Counted from the stretch's first letter, positions 1-9,297 are shown. The stretch is DNA of 64,000 nt from an uncultured Cellvibrionales bacterium (GCA_913019905.1 CAJVZD010000013.1:61237-125236), one strand, 5' to 3'. Numbers and translations: made by a program. The notes: generated from the letters alone by a model not told the origin.

Positions 1-126
1 CCACAGGCTTGCGCTTTCGGCCATTTTACCCATGTGTTTGTTAACAGGGTCAGCAATAAACCGGTCAAGATTTCCAGTGAAATGCGAAGGAATATGGAAA
101 AGATAACGGTGGATGGCGAGAGTTAA
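1..126 (+). CDS. C-terminal end of an acyl-CoA thioesterase (hotdog fold), cut by window edge
   Basis: Frame 1 is open from the first base to a TAA at 124-126 and encodes 41 residues. It contains FGHFTHVFVNR followed by KPVKISSEMRRNMEKI. The pattern of a 'F.HVFVDR...KPVPI...LR..LE' ending is what I know from YbgC/4-hydroxybenzoyl-CoA-type thioesterases, where this is the last beta strand and the terminal helix. Only the tail is visible, so the substrate cannot be judged. No clear terminator follows before the convergent HDOD gene. Confidence 0.6.
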   Translation, partial: PQACAFGHFTHVFVNRVSNKPVKISSEMRRNMEKITVDGES

Positions 127-269
127 TGTCGATTCGTTTAAGGCTGCCAACGGCTTGTAATTCTAGCTTGTTAGTAATCAGGTTCTATTTTTGACTTGCC
201 GAATATCAACCCAGAAGTAATTTGAATATTTTAGACTTGCCTTGGGTCGTTCTATTCCTCGAATAATAT

Positions 270-1184
270 TTAGTTCATTGACCGGATGAGGTCGTCAATT
301 TGCTTCTGGTTTTCCGAAACGAGTGACAACTGCCCAATATTATCAACAGCGCGGTACTGAGGCATAAGTTTTTTGAACGCAGCAATGTCGCTAACGGCGG
401 GCAAGCTTGTTTTCTTAGACTTTGATGTCCGAATAACCGTGTGGAAAAGGCCAAGATTAACGATGTCCAACAGGGCCAGCTGACCTTTAGGGCTGTTATT
501 CCATTGGCCGATCAATTTTACTGCATTGATCAGATTTTCGTCGATTTGCCATTTGGTTAATAAAACAATTCCTAGCGATTTACTGTACCGCCTGCACAGT
601 TCAAAGTAGGTGGCGGCATCGGGAATCTGGACTTCTTCTTCTAGCGCTGCCAGTAATGCCAGTGTGCCTACTTCGCTCAGAAAACTCACCATTAACACTT
701 CGTCGGTTGGTCGGTAACCCAACTGCTGTGCTAGAAAAATACTATATCCGGCTTTAACTAATTGTCTGTTTCTTGAAATGGTATAGAGCTTTTTTAACTG
801 TGGATTTCGGTTGATAAACAAGCTGCTGACACTATGCGTCATGACAATTTTATTAACGGTACTAAAACCCATGAGTGAAATTAAACTGTTCAGCGTATTG
901 GCCGGTTTTGCTGTTTTGAACGCTGGACTGGAAGCGTATTTCATGAGTAAGGTACTCAGTGCAGGGTCGGTACTGATGATTTTCACCAGCTTATCGACAG
1001 TGGTCGATTCGTCGCTTATGGCCTGCCGTATCTTTAAAGTAATAGCGGGTAGGCTCGGCAAACTTTCCTGGTCGGCAAGAACTCGTTTTATGACATTGCG
1101 ATAGATTTCGTAGCGCTTACTGGCTTGCATTGAAAAGAGTCCGTGTTGTGGTGAATTTTTATTAGTAAAAAATGGCGTGGCCAA
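270..1184 (-). CDS. HDOD domain signalling protein
   Basis: A 304-residue cytosolic protein. Residues about 35-235 match the HDOD fold, a degenerate HD domain lacking the metal-binding His-Asp pair. Visible hallmarks are LPSLPAITLKIRQAISD near the start, IISTDPALSTLLMKYASS in the middle, and the SLISLMGFSTVNKIV segment. HDOD proteins act in signal transduction (motility, c-di-GMP or chemotaxis circuits) without known catalysis. There is no fused GGDEF, EAL or receiver domain here. The next gene to the right on the same strand is a diguanylate cyclase, 128 bp away, so the two may belong to the same signalling network; that link is inference. Confidence 0.85.
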   Translation of the reverse strand: MATPFFTNKNSPQHGLFSMQASKRYEIYRNVIKRVLADQESLPSLPAITLKIRQAISDESTTVDKLVKIISTDPALSTLLMKYASSPAFKTAKPANTLNSLISLMGFSTVNKIVMTHSVSSLFINRNPQLKKLYTISRNRQLVKAGYSIFLAQQLGYRPTDEVLMVSFLSEVGTLALLAALEEEVQIPDAATYFELCRRYSKSLGIVLLTKWQIDENLINAVKLIGQWNNSPKGQLALLDIVNLGLFHTVIRTSKSKKTSLPAVSDIAAFKKLMPQYRAVDNIGQLSLVSENQKQIDDLIRSMN

Positions 1185-1312
1185 TAAATAAGTTTACGTC
1201 TCCCTTTGTCATCCCTACAAAAAGACTGTGAGAATACGCTATCAGGCGAGACGATAGCTAACCTGAGTTGACCGCAATAATCGTTTTTGAAGTATCACAA
1301 AATCCTTTAGCA

Positions 1313-2542
1313 TTAATGTTGTAAACAATTCCGTCCATTTTGCTTCGCTTTGTACAGCGCCTCGTCGGCGAGCTTAAGTACGTGTTCAGGCTTAAGTTGA
1401 TTATCATTCTTTTCCGCTAGCCCGATACTGATCGTAACAGAAACGGATTGATGTTTAACACTTTTACCGCGTTTACTAGCGCCTTCTTTTGATGTCGGCG
1501 GTCGAGTGTTTTTGTTCCGCAAGGTGACAGAGTAATCAGCAATGGCTTCTCTGACGGCTTCAAGGTGGGGAATGCACGGTTTTAGTTTTTTCCCGGGGAA
1601 TATGACGACAAATTCTTCACCGCCATAACGGTAGGGGATCCCACCGCCAGTGACTTCTGAAATCTGTAAGGCGACGACTTTTAATACCTCATCACCGACG
1701 TCGTGACCGTGAGTATCGTTGAACTTTTTAAAATGATCTACATCCATCATTGCTATGACATAGTTACGACCTAATCCCCTTAGTTTCTCGTTAAATGCCC
1801 GCCGCCCTAACAGTCCAGTAAGGTCATCGCGATAGGCCATTTCAAAAGAACTGCGTAACAGCCCCGCGGCTAATACAAGTCCCGCTGTTGAGAACATAAT
1901 GGTTGAAATGAGTGCTTGGTCGAAGAACGCAAAAGTGATGAAAACGAAAAGCAAGCAAGCGCACATTGAGGCCTCTGCTTCAGTATTGCGCAGGAAAAGT
2001 GCTGTCAGGCCAATGAGAAGCGAAAAAAGAAACCACACACTGGCATTGATTGATAAGACGTAACCTTCGTAGGGCTTTAATTGGAACCAAGCTTCGATAG
2101 TTTGAAATTGCGCTTCGTCTAAGTTGACATAAAGTAAGTAGCTACCAGCGCAGAAGAGGGGTGATATCGATAATGGCAGCAAACCGTGGATATTCCACAG
2201 TCCTCTCTCGGGCAAGATTATGAGTAAAGATAGCGCTAGCGGTAGCAATAAGCTGGTGCTGTTAAAGAGGTAGAAAGTCGATGTTTCTAGGAGTGAATTC
2301 TGCAAGTAGGTTTGGATAATCCAGAACCCGCCGGACATTAAAATAGCGGCTGAAAAAAACCGACTTCGATTAAAATAGTGGGCTAAGCCTAAAACAAGCG
2401 CGAAAATGGCGTACGGAAGAAAACCGATGAGTTGTAAATACCCGGTATTGATTAGGTCGGTTTTACTGAGAGCGAAAACTGAGAGTATCAGAAGAATCAG
2501 GGGTAGTGATAAACGTAGCAATGGTTTAAATACTTGAGGCAT
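1313..2542 (-). CDS. Membrane-anchored GGDEF diguanylate cyclase
   Basis: A 409-residue protein. The first about 235 residues are hydrophobic with some seven or eight membrane segments, followed by a GGDEF domain that begins at YRDDLTGLLGRRAF. The active-site loop reads RYGGEEFVVIFPG, a catalytically competent variant, and DVDHFKKFNDTHGHDVGD carries the usual metal and GTP-binding residues. I see no RxxD inhibitory site immediately before GGEEF, so product inhibition may be weak. A basic, Ser/Lys-rich insert precedes the SVTISIGLAE strand; such an insert is common in gammaproteobacterial GGDEF proteins. The expected reaction is 2 GTP to c-di-GMP, at the inner membrane, in response to an unknown signal. 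Confidence 0.9.
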   Translation of the reverse strand: MPQVFKPLLRLSLPLILLILSVFALSKTDLINTGYLQLIGFLPYAIFALVLGLAHYFNRSRFFSAAILMSGGFWIIQTYLQNSLLETSTFYLFNSTSLLLPLALSLLIILPERGLWNIHGLLPLSISPLFCAGSYLLYVNLDEAQFQTIEAWFQLKPYEGYVLSINASVWFLFSLLIGLTALFLRNTEAEASMCACLLFVFITFAFFDQALISTIMFSTAGLVLAAGLLRSSFEMAYRDDLTGLLGRRAFNEKLRGLGRNYVIAMMDVDHFKKFNDTHGHDVGDEVLKVVALQISEVTGGGIPYRYGGEEFVVIFPGKKLKPCIPHLEAVREAIADYSVTLRNKNTRPPTSKEGASKRGKSVKHQSVSVTISIGLAEKNDNQLKPEHVLKLADEALYKAKQNGRNCLQH

Positions 2543-2778
2543 TGAATATGTCAGTGATTGTGGGTTCGGGCATTATTATAGACTAGCTGGCTTTTTTAAA
2601 GCGAGGCGCGGACTTTTTTTCACTAATGAGTGTTTATTATTTTTATATTAGCTTGGGGAAATTATCCCATTATCGATGATAGGTGGCCTATATAGGAAAT
2701 TCCCAGCTGCCATCTCAGGGTTAGATTGGTGTAAATCACGTCGATCGCAAATTTCGCTGGTGATCGGTCGTCTAAGGC
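2543..2778. other. Intergenic region without a gene
   Basis: No ORF with a plausible ribosome binding site is visible. The stretch holds the upstream region of the diguanylate cyclase gene; I recognise no further element before the hairpin at 2779-2811. Confidence 0.5.
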
Positions 2779-2811
2779 AAATAAAGCCCGCCTTACAGGC
2801 GAGCTTTATTT
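2779..2811 (-). terminator. Rho-independent terminator of the Q/E-rich small gene
   Basis: The arms at 2779-2793 and 2797-2811 form a 15-bp stem with a 3-nt loop. On the minus-strand RNA every position pairs (one G-U), whereas on the plus strand there is one mismatch. The minus-strand 3' arm ends in CTTTATTT. It lies 34 bp beyond the stop of the gene at 2846-3190, which fits termination of that transcript. Confidence 0.75.
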
Positions 2812-2845
2812 ATATAAGGTATTTGAATTATTAGTGAGACCGCAT

Positions 2846-3190
2846 TTAGGCTTCTATCAGGAAAGAAGCTTCGCGGTCGGGTGTGCTGACGTTGTCCAGC
2901 TGGGTTTGTAGCTGAATTTGTTCAGTAGACACGCTTCTTTCCTCCGCGGTGACTCTTTCGTCCTTTTCACGTTCCGCAGTACGGTTTAGCTCCGCTAAAA
3001 TTTGCGGGTCCTGAATTTGTTGCTGGGGTGGTGCTTCCTGATTTTCTGGCCTGGATTGCTCTTCAGCTCTCTGAGGGGCTTCTACGGCCGTGGGTGCAAC
3101 GTTGTTTTGTTCTTGTTGGGTCTGCTGAGAGATATCCCTGTTCTCCAGTGGCACCGCTTGCTGCGTCGTAGCAATACTGGGAATATCCAT
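2846..3190 (-). CDS. Gln/Glu-rich small hypothetical protein
   Basis: A 114-residue protein that is strongly polar and low in complexity: rich in Gln, Glu, Pro, Ala and Arg, with no Cys, Trp or membrane segment. It starts MDIPSIATTQQAVPLENR and ends DREASFLIEA. The middle and C-terminal parts (RTAEREKDERVTAEERS) could form a charged helix or coiled coil. I do not recognise a family. A stable terminator directly behind the stop and well-isolated flanks support a real monocistronic gene. The shape (disordered N-terminal half, short charged helix) recalls small proteobacterial proteins of unknown role found near flagellar or signalling genes, but nothing in the sequence proves a function. Confidence 0.7.
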   Translation of the reverse strand: MDIPSIATTQQAVPLENRDISQQTQQEQNNVAPTAVEAPQRAEEQSRPENQEAPPQQQIQDPQILAELNRTAEREKDERVTAEERSVSTEQIQLQTQLDNVSTPDREASFLIEA

Positions 3191-3373
3191 TGTGTGACTC
3201 CGAGTTAGTCAGTGGTAATCGTGCGAGTATTTTTCAAATAGACGTCATTGAGTCTTCATTATAGATTAAATTTTAAACAATTGCAGTGTAAATGTACTTA
3301 ATTTATGTTTTGCGGTAACGGCCTGGCACACGACGCGAAACTCACAGCTGGTGGGCTTCGTTTTGTCGAGCAT

Positions 3374-4594
3374 TCAGACTATGGTACCCGATTTTCTCAG
3401 CGCAGCTAATTGTTCCTTATTCAGACCCAATAGTCCGCTTAAGATTTCATCATTATGACTGCCCAGTTTCGGTCCCGACCAGAGAGTTTCGCCTGGTGTC
3501 GAGTCTAGTTTTGGTAAAATAGCGGGAATTTTCAGAGGTTTTCCGTCTATTTCTACCTGTTCAAACATGCCTCGAGCCTGGTAGTGCGGGTCGGCAAGCA
3601 TATCCTCTACGTTGTAAATCGGGCCAACGGGTACGCGCTCGGCTTCTAAAATTCCGATGATTGTTTTTGAATCATTCTTTATGCACCAGTCTGCTAGCGC
3701 TTGGTCGATAGCTTGTTGGTGAACCACTCGGCCGGAATTATTAGACAGTTCAGGGTTTTCGGCCATATCAAGGCGTCCGGCGGCTACCATAAGTCGTTTA
3801 AAAATTGATTCGCCGTTACCGCCAATAACGACATATTTGGCATCGCTGCACCGATAAGTATTGGTGGGTACAATACCGGTAATCGTTGTACCGGAAGGCT
3901 GACGGACGATATTAGCGCCATCGTATTCCGGCACTACAGCCTCCATTAAATTGAACATGGATTCGTACAGTGCGACGTCAATGACCTGGCCTTCACCCGT
4001 CTCATTGTTACCGCGTTCGATGATAGCTAAGGCGACACCGAGCGCGGCGTGAATACCGGCAATCGTGTCACCAATACTAAGATTGGGTCTGACCGGTGCC
4101 TGATCCTGAAACCCATTGAGGTAGCGAAAACCGCTATAGCCCTCACAAACGGAGGCAAAACCAGGTTTGCTGGAATTGGGGCCGGTCTGGCCGTAACCGG
4201 AGATCCGGGTATAAATAATGCCTGGATTGTCTTTTTTGACATCATCGGGTCCCAGTTGCCATTCCTCCATTACGCCGGGTCGAAAGTTCTCTACGAGTAC
4301 ATCCGCTCCGTCGATCAAGGTCTTGACGAGCTTTCGGCCTTCCGCAGATTTGAGGTCGATCGTCACCGACTTTTTATTTCGTCCCAGGCTATGCCACCAC
4401 AAAGAGGTGTCATTTTGTACCTCGCGCCAGCCTCTAATGGGATCGCCGCCGTTTGGCGATTCTATCTTTATGACCTCTGCTCCAAAGTAAGCAAGCATCG
4501 AGCCGGTAAAAGGGCCCGCCAGAAGCTGGCCTAATTCTATGACACGAATACCGTCGAGGGGGCGTTTGCGAGAAGTCTTCTGCTGAGCTGACAT
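3374..4594 (-). CDS. Family III (CaiB/BaiF) CoA transferase
   Basis: A 406-residue protein that is full length for formyl-CoA transferase-type enzymes. The N-terminal CoA-binding segment reads PLDGIRVIELGQLLAGPF, then AYFGAEVIKIESP. The probable catalytic Asp is in LSIGDTIAGIHAALG; in this family it forms the mixed anhydride and thioester with the acyl group. GLNKEQLAALRKSG closes the protein, as is typical. It moves CoA between carboxylic acids, activating an acid for degradation. Its substrate cannot be read from sequence. It stands alone; the neighbours are not catabolic genes. Confidence 0.9.
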   Translation of the reverse strand: MSAQQKTSRKRPLDGIRVIELGQLLAGPFTGSMLAYFGAEVIKIESPNGGDPIRGWREVQNDTSLWWHSLGRNKKSVTIDLKSAEGRKLVKTLIDGADVLVENFRPGVMEEWQLGPDDVKKDNPGIIYTRISGYGQTGPNSSKPGFASVCEGYSGFRYLNGFQDQAPVRPNLSIGDTIAGIHAALGVALAIIERGNNETGEGQVIDVALYESMFNLMEAVVPEYDGANIVRQPSGTTITGIVPTNTYRCSDAKYVVIGGNGESIFKRLMVAAGRLDMAENPELSNNSGRVVHQQAIDQALADWCIKNDSKTIIGILEAERVPVGPIYNVEDMLADPHYQARGMFEQVEIDGKPLKIPAILPKLDSTPGETLWSGPKLGSHNDEILSGLLGLNKEQLAALRKSGTIV

Positions 4595-4772
4595 TGTTGA
4601 TCCTGATGTTGGTTCGTGTGTCGCGTATAGGTAAGTTTTTGTTTTCCGGCGTAAGCGCTGAAGTTGTTAACAAAATCATTCGGACGGCTTACGACTGCAA
4701 TACATCTTAATGAGCGATCGATGCACGCATTGCCTTAGAAATTATTCATGCTGGTAATTATACTACGTGATC

Positions 4773-5762
4773 TTAGGGGGCTTTGGCAGTCATTACGGCA
4801 CGTTTTGGTGCAGGGTACCCCTCTATCGTCTTGCTGCTGTCCGTTGGATCTAAAAACTGTTGCAAGGAATAATACGTCATCCATTCGGTACTGCGTTGCT
4901 CATCAATAGTGGTAGTCGTTACATCGATCAATTGAATATCCCTAAATCCGACTTTTCGTAACCACAAGCTGAGGGTCTTTGTTGTGGGGAGAAACCAGAC
5001 ATTTCCCATTCGTGCATAGCGACCCTCCGGCACCAGTGCCTCACCTTCTTCACCCTCGATGATCAGGGTTTCCAGCACTAATTCGCCACCTGAACAGAGT
5101 GTATTACGAAGTTCCAATAAATGATCGAACGGGGAGCGCCGGTGATATAATATTCCCATAGAGAATACGGTATCAAAAAACTGCAATTTCGGCGGAAGAT
5201 CCTCAATTCCCATGGGCAAAACCGTTACGCTGTGGTCCTGAATATAATGTTGGGTGGCGAAAAACTGTGTGACAAATAACGGGGTCGGATCGATGCCTAT
5301 GACCAAGTCCGCACCGGCACCGCGCATACGCCAGCAGTGGTAGCCACTGCCGCAGCCGACGTCCAGTACCTTTCGTTTGTTAAGCGGCGCTATGTTGTTT
5401 TTTAGTCGGTCCCATTTCCAGTCTGAGCGCCATTCGGTGTCGATTTCGACATCAAAAAAGCTGAAGGGTCCTTTCCTCCAGGGGTGTAAACCCTTCAATA
5501 CCTCGGTTAGGAGGCCAATCTGTTTGGCACTAGGTTTCTCCTTTCCGGTTATTGTTATGGCGGAACTGTTAATATCGTTCGATTCAACGGGCCATTGTGG
5601 AAGTTGCTCCAAAACCGCCTTCCAGCGAGGTAAATCACCATAACGTGTTTCGTCCAGACCTTTATCGACCAGGGCCGGTAAGTGTTCCAGCCAGGACTGA
5701 ACCGCTGGGCTATCTGAAGCCTGCAATTTTAAATGGTGGAAAAACTCTCGATAGTCAATCAT
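4773..5762 (-). CDS. cmoB: tRNA U34 carboxymethyltransferase CmoB
   Basis: A 329-residue protein that aligns along its whole length, by memory, with E. coli CmoB. Shared blocks are PWRKGPFS, IDTEWRSDWKWDR, the SAM-type loop LDVGCGSGYH near residue 133, FDTVFSMGILYHRRSP, and the end EGYPAPKRAVMTA. CmoB transfers a carboxymethyl group from carboxy-S-adenosyl-L-methionine to 5-hydroxyuridine at tRNA position 34, giving cmo5U, which widens wobble decoding. It lies 23 bp downstream of cmoA on the same strand, so the two form the usual cmoAB operon. The ATG start gives the expected MIDYREFF beginning. Confidence 0.97.
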   Translation of the reverse strand: MIDYREFFHHLKLQASDSPAVQSWLEHLPALVDKGLDETRYGDLPRWKAVLEQLPQWPVESNDINSSAITITGKEKPSAKQIGLLTEVLKGLHPWRKGPFSFFDVEIDTEWRSDWKWDRLKNNIAPLNKRKVLDVGCGSGYHCWRMRGAGADLVIGIDPTPLFVTQFFATQHYIQDHSVTVLPMGIEDLPPKLQFFDTVFSMGILYHRRSPFDHLLELRNTLCSGGELVLETLIIEGEEGEALVPEGRYARMGNVWFLPTTKTLSLWLRKVGFRDIQLIDVTTTTIDEQRSTEWMTYYSLQQFLDPTDSSKTIEGYPAPKRAVMTAKAP

Positions 5763-5785
5763 GTAAGGGGTTTGCCGAGTGGGAG

Positions 5786-6514
5786 CTATTTAATCGCAAC
5801 AAATGAAGCGAAATTGAAACATTGAAACCATACGTCGAAACCACCAAAACCGACATCTTCCAAACGTTGTTCGTGGTCATTAATGGTTTCAGGTATGAGG
5901 ACATTTTCAATTGCACTTCGCTTTTGGCTTATTTCCATTTCGCTATAGCCGTTTGCCCGCTTGAAACGATGGTGCAAGTCGGTGTTGAGCTCTTGCAGAT
6001 GCGCGTCTTCGAATTTTATCTTTTCAGATAAAATGAGAATACCACCTTTGTTCATGCCGTCAAAAATGGAGCCTAAGAAAGCATTTCTGTCTTCCGGTGG
6101 TATGAACTGTAAGGTGAAATTCAGGACGACGACTGACGCATTTTCGATAATCACATCGCGCATATCAGCTTGGCGCAGCTCAACGGGTGTGGTCGCGCTA
6201 TCCTCGCGAATGATGTTTTCGCACCGTCTTAGCATTGGTTCTGAATTATCGACGGCTATAATGTGACAGTTTCTGTCTTCCAAGCGATGGCGCATCGATA
6301 ATGTTGAAGCACCGAGCGAACTTCCTAGATCATAACAGTTAGTTCCGGGTTGGGCATAACGTTCTGCAATAACCCCGGTCATGTCGATTATAGTACTATA
6401 GCCGGGAACAGAACGCTGAATCATATCGGGAAATACCTTTGCGACGGAATCGTCAAAGGAAAAATCGGCTATGGAGTCGAGGGCTTTTGAATAGATGGCG
6501 TCTTTTTTACTCAT
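5786..6514 (-). CDS. cmoA: Carboxy-SAM synthase CmoA
   Basis: CmoA turns SAM and prephenate into carboxy-SAM, the donor used by CmoB. The protein contains [32 protein letters not shown] (nucleotide loop) and [16 protein letters not shown], all typical of CmoA. The reading frame stays open to an upstream ATG at 6646, but the conserved family start is [10 protein letters not shown], matching E. coli MSHRDTLFS; I therefore place the start at 6514 (242 residues). Neither candidate start has a strong Shine-Dalgarno sequence. It is the first gene of the cmoAB operon and divergent from the J-domain gene at 6702. Confidence 0.95.
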   Translation of the reverse strand: MSKKDAIYSKALDSIADFSFDDSVAKVFPDMIQRSVPGYSTIIDMTGVIAERYAQPGTNCYDLGSSLGASTLSMRHRLEDRNCHIIAVDNSEPMLRRCENIIREDSATTPVELRQADMRDVIIENASVVVLNFTLQFIPPEDRNAFLGSIFDGMNKGGILILSEKIKFEDAHLQELNTDLHHRFKRANGYSEMEISQKRSAIENVLIPETINDHEQRLEDVGFGGFDVWFQCFNFASFVAIK

Positions 6515-6701
6515 GTAAACGTCGAAGTTATTTGTCGAAAAAAGCATTTTACCACAGGCAGTGACCATGTAGAGACTTTGTTTGCCGTTAGCTTGTGCAT
6601 AAACCGTTTTGATCCTTGATGATAGAACCAAAACCAGTGAAGCCACATTTTGAGGTACGAACTAATCGAATGGTTAATGATTAAACGGCGGGGGTGCTCT
6701 G

Positions 6702-7307
6702 TTGGCGCATACTCCAGCTAATCCAGTACTCGGACCCCTGTTAGGTTTTCTGAAAAGCAATGTCGATGCTGTTAGTGAATTCGAATTGATGTTGCAATTA
6801 AAGCCTTATCTAAAAGCCGCAGAGCCGACTGAAGATTCTCAACTCGTTCTTTTTCAAAATCATTTTTTGATCATGAATGCTCTCTATCAGTTGCAGGAAA
6901 AGTTACAAGAAGAAGGCAAGAATTTGTTTGTTTCTCCGCTAAAAATTTATTTAGAGTCTATCGGAAGCAGTGATGAAAAATACTTGACTAAGGGTGACGT
7001 CAATCCATTGTTAAAGAGTTATTATTTGGACTGGGACAACTTTATAGGAACGTCGGCCGATGATGTAGAAACGCTATTAGACGGTTTTTGGCGGCAATAT
7101 TTGGTGAGCGATAAACGGGCCGATGCGCTTGTTAGGCTTGGGCTGGATGCCGATGCAAGCTGGAAAACCATAAGGTCAAGGTATCGGTCTCTGGCTGCCA
7201 AAAACCACCCTGATAAAGGCGGTAACATTCTCCAGTTTATCGAAGTACGAGAGGCCTACGAAATCTTGTCGGACAGCAATGAACAAAAAACGGATGGGGA
7301 AATTTAG
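6702..7307 (+). CDS. DnaJ-related protein with C-terminal J domain
   Basis: A 201-residue protein with a TTG start. Residues 1 to about 140 match the N-terminal region of the 'DNAJ_related' family (helical, NHFLIMNALYQLQEKL, then PLKIYLESI). The last 55 residues form a J domain: SWKTIRSRYRSLAAKNHPDKGGN with the HPD tripeptide that stimulates the Hsp70 ATPase. It lacks the G/F, zinc-finger and substrate domains of DnaJ, so it is a specialised co-chaperone with an unknown client. It is transcribed divergently from cmoAB. Confidence 0.85.
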   Translation: MAHTPANPVLGPLLGFLKSNVDAVSEFELMLQLKPYLKAAEPTEDSQLVLFQNHFLIMNALYQLQEKLQEEGKNLFVSPLKIYLESIGSSDEKYLTKGDVNPLLKSYYLDWDNFIGTSADDVETLLDGFWRQYLVSDKRADALVRLGLDADASWKTIRSRYRSLAAKNHPDKGGNILQFIEVREAYEILSDSNEQKTDGEI

Positions 7308-7337
7308 GCGTACGCGGAGAGCTTCCTGCTTATTTCC

Positions 7338-8399
7338 CTATTTGCTTAGATAACTAGAGATGAATGATTTTATTGATCGGAATTGTTGTTCATAAGAATC
7401 CAGAATCTCCTGGTCAATTTTCTCCATCTCATAATAACTCGCATTGCTGCTAGGCGAAACGTTTGAGTTCAATTGTGAAAAAGAGAGCATTGCATTCTGG
7501 ATGGTAATGGCGATGTTTTTATTCAGGTTTCTTTTCGCGACGAGGTTTAAGCCGCTGCCTCTGTCATCTGGTACAGAGATTGGTTCTATTGACAGTTTCG
7601 ACTGAATGGATTCAGACAATCTTGTCACCGTTATCTTTGGCGTGATACCAGCGTCACAACGGCGCGATAATACGGCCATGCTGATTTCGGGAAGTCTGTT
7701 CAGGGTCAATATTTGATAGTCCTTTAGCGAATCCAGGCCTTGTGATGCTAGCCATTCTTTTGCTCTGACTGAAAATAAAGTAATGGCCGGCGGCAAGGCG
7801 ATACATTTATTGCGTAAATCCTGAAAGGACTTTATCTTCTCGGAACTGCGAAATATCAGTACCGGATTTACTTCGAATTTAAATGCGATAAGAGGAAGTA
7901 TTCGTTCATTTTCAAGGAGCAAGGGGATCATATGATCGGGAATAATAAACAGATCAAATTGTTCCTCGTAGCTTTCCTGCAGAATTGAATCCCAGTGTGC
8001 CGGTGATGAAATGGATACGTTTAAACCGGTTGTAGCCAAAATATGCTGAGTGACAGGCGTCCACCAACGAACTAGAGATTCACTGTTTAAAAACGGTGAA
8101 GACCGCAAGCTAATATTTTTATTAGTGTTAGTGGCTGGAGGGAGGGTCGCCTCTGCAGGAAAAGCGGATAATGGAAACATTGCTGTTGCGCTTATTAAAG
8201 CCGTGAGAGCTACACTATTTTTATATCCGTGCTTCTTATGTTTTAGACCACCAATCTTGCTACTTATAATATCGATACGGCGGATTTGAAAGAAATCAAA
8301 TAGGCTTTTTTTTAGTCTGCCATGAGGGCTCACCGTTGTCCGATGATGGTTAGCAGATAGCGTCGGTCTTCGTAGTAGTCTAAGCATGGTTTTGTGCAT
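7338..8399 (-). CDS. PhnD-like periplasmic substrate-binding protein
   Basis: This looks like a PhnD/TAXI-type phosphate-phosphonate binding domain: ISLRSSPFLNSESLVRWWTPV, IIPDHMIPLLLENERILPL, a 'SFQDLRNKCIALPPAI' hinge and SRRCDAGITPKI. An apparent signal peptide, VALTALISATAMFPLSAFPAEA, lies some 60 residues inside the 353-residue frame, so the true start is probably internal; no internal ATG with a good ribosome binding site is present, hence the full frame is given. No ABC permease or ATPase gene is adjacent. Orphan PhnD-like proteins often serve as sensory inputs or as orphan binding proteins; which applies here is unknown. Confidence 0.7.
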   Translation of the reverse strand: MHKTMLRLLRRPTLSANHHRTTVSPHGRLKKSLFDFFQIRRIDIISSKIGGLKHKKHGYKNSVALTALISATAMFPLSAFPAEATLPPATNTNKNISLRSSPFLNSESLVRWWTPVTQHILATTGLNVSISSPAHWDSILQESYEEQFDLFIIPDHMIPLLLENERILPLIAFKFEVNPVLIFRSSEKIKSFQDLRNKCIALPPAITLFSVRAKEWLASQGLDSLKDYQILTLNRLPEISMAVLSRRCDAGITPKITVTRLSESIQSKLSIEPISVPDDRGSGLNLVAKRNLNKNIAITIQNAMLSFSQLNSNVSPSSNASYYEMEKIDQEILDSYEQQFRSIKSFISSYLSK

Positions 8400-8618
8400 T
8401 GAGATGGAATGTCCGATTAAGAACTAATGCAAGCGCTCACGCCTTCATGTACTGGGGCACGCCGGCGAAAATCTCGTTCCAAAAACAAAAATGTCATACT
8501 GCTAAGATCTTACCACTCGCAGGCGAAAATAGCACAATAGGTCAAGTTGTATAAACAAATCGATATCAAGCCTAATACCCTGTCGGTGAATCCAGCCTCT
8601 ATTAATAGATTGTCTAGG

Positions 8619-8678
8619 GGAACGGGGTTTAGGGAAAAGGTGCTTAAAGAAAAGGAGCCTAAAGAGAAGACGCTTAGA
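8619..8678. repeat. Four degenerate 15-bp tandem repeats
   Basis: Units start at 8619, 8634, 8649 and 8664. The middle two are GAAAAGGTGCTTAAA and GAAAAGGAGCCTAAA; the outer two are more diverged. Because 15 is a multiple of three, the minus strand reads as pentapeptides (LSVFS, LGSFS, LSTFS, LNPVP) inside a 64-codon ORF (8510-8704) that has no recognisable homologue or strong start. I list the repeat rather than the ORF. The rest of the 8400-8766 gap shows no gene. Confidence 0.6.
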
Positions 8679-8766
8679 TCAAAACGTTGGTAGCTATCAT
8701 CCAAGGGTTATCGAGGTCTATTATACAAATATTGTGGTTCGATACCTTCGCAGAGGCTCTGAGCCA

Positions 8767-9276
8767 CTAGCTATTGGCGTGACACTTCTTATATTTTTTT
8801 CCGCTCCCACACCAACACGGATCGTTCCGTCGCAGTTTTATTTCCGGAGCAGTCGAGGTTTCGAAATGCTCTCCATCGACGTAAAACCAACGGCCGCCTT
8901 CTCTGACAAAGTTTGATCGTTCATGGAGTAGATGGATCTTGGCATTTTGTTCAAATTTCGCGATAAATTCAACGGTGCCGACATCATCGAATTCTTTGCC
9001 TCCGCTGGTATCAACTATCTTAAGCTCGAGCCAGTGGCTGTTCTCTAATGTGTTGGGCAGTGTCTTTTTATCATCGGTTCGACGCTGTCCTGGATGATGG
9101 GTGAGTATGAGATAGTCGCTATTTCGAGTGGAAAATGCGCTGTATCGAGAGCGCATCATTTGTTCAGCGGTCGACGCGATTTTCGCTCCTGTTAACAGCG
9201 GTTTACAGCACGTTGCGAAAGTTGACCCACTACCGCAGTAACAGTTTTGCTTATCGAGCTCCATTGAACCACTCAT
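8767..9276 (-). CDS. YchJ-like SEC-C motif protein (UPF0225)
   Basis: A 169-residue protein with a cysteine-rich motif at each end: CYCGSGSTFATCC at the N terminus and the SEC-C motif CWCGSGKKYKKCH at the C terminus, flanking an NTF2-like middle (MRSRYSAFSTRNSDYLILTHHPG, then KFEQNAKIHLLHERSNFV). This is the standard YchJ/UPF0225 layout. SEC-C is a zinc-binding module also found at the end of SecA. The molecular function of YchJ is not established. It is co-directional with ppnP, 21 bp downstream of it, so the two are probably co-transcribed. Confidence 0.92.
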   Translation of the reverse strand: MSGSMELDKQNCYCGSGSTFATCCKPLLTGAKIASTAEQMMRSRYSAFSTRNSDYLILTHHPGQRRTDDKKTLPNTLENSHWLELKIVDTSGGKEFDDVGTVEFIAKFEQNAKIHLLHERSNFVREGGRWFYVDGEHFETSTAPEIKLRRNDPCWCGSGKKYKKCHANS

Positions 9277-9297
9277 CCCTGTTTCTTCCTTCGCGCC

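Noticed and set aside
811..1104. 97-codon plus-strand ORF inside the HDOD gene
   Set aside because: Antisense shadow of a well-supported gene, no ribosome binding site.
4049..4534. 161-codon plus-strand ORF in the CoA transferase gene
   Set aside because: Fully antisense to the conserved CoA transferase; no family match.
8510..8704. 64-codon minus-strand ORF with pentapeptide pattern
   Set aside because: Depends on the tandem repeat at 8619-8678 and has no recognisable start signal; listed as repeat only.
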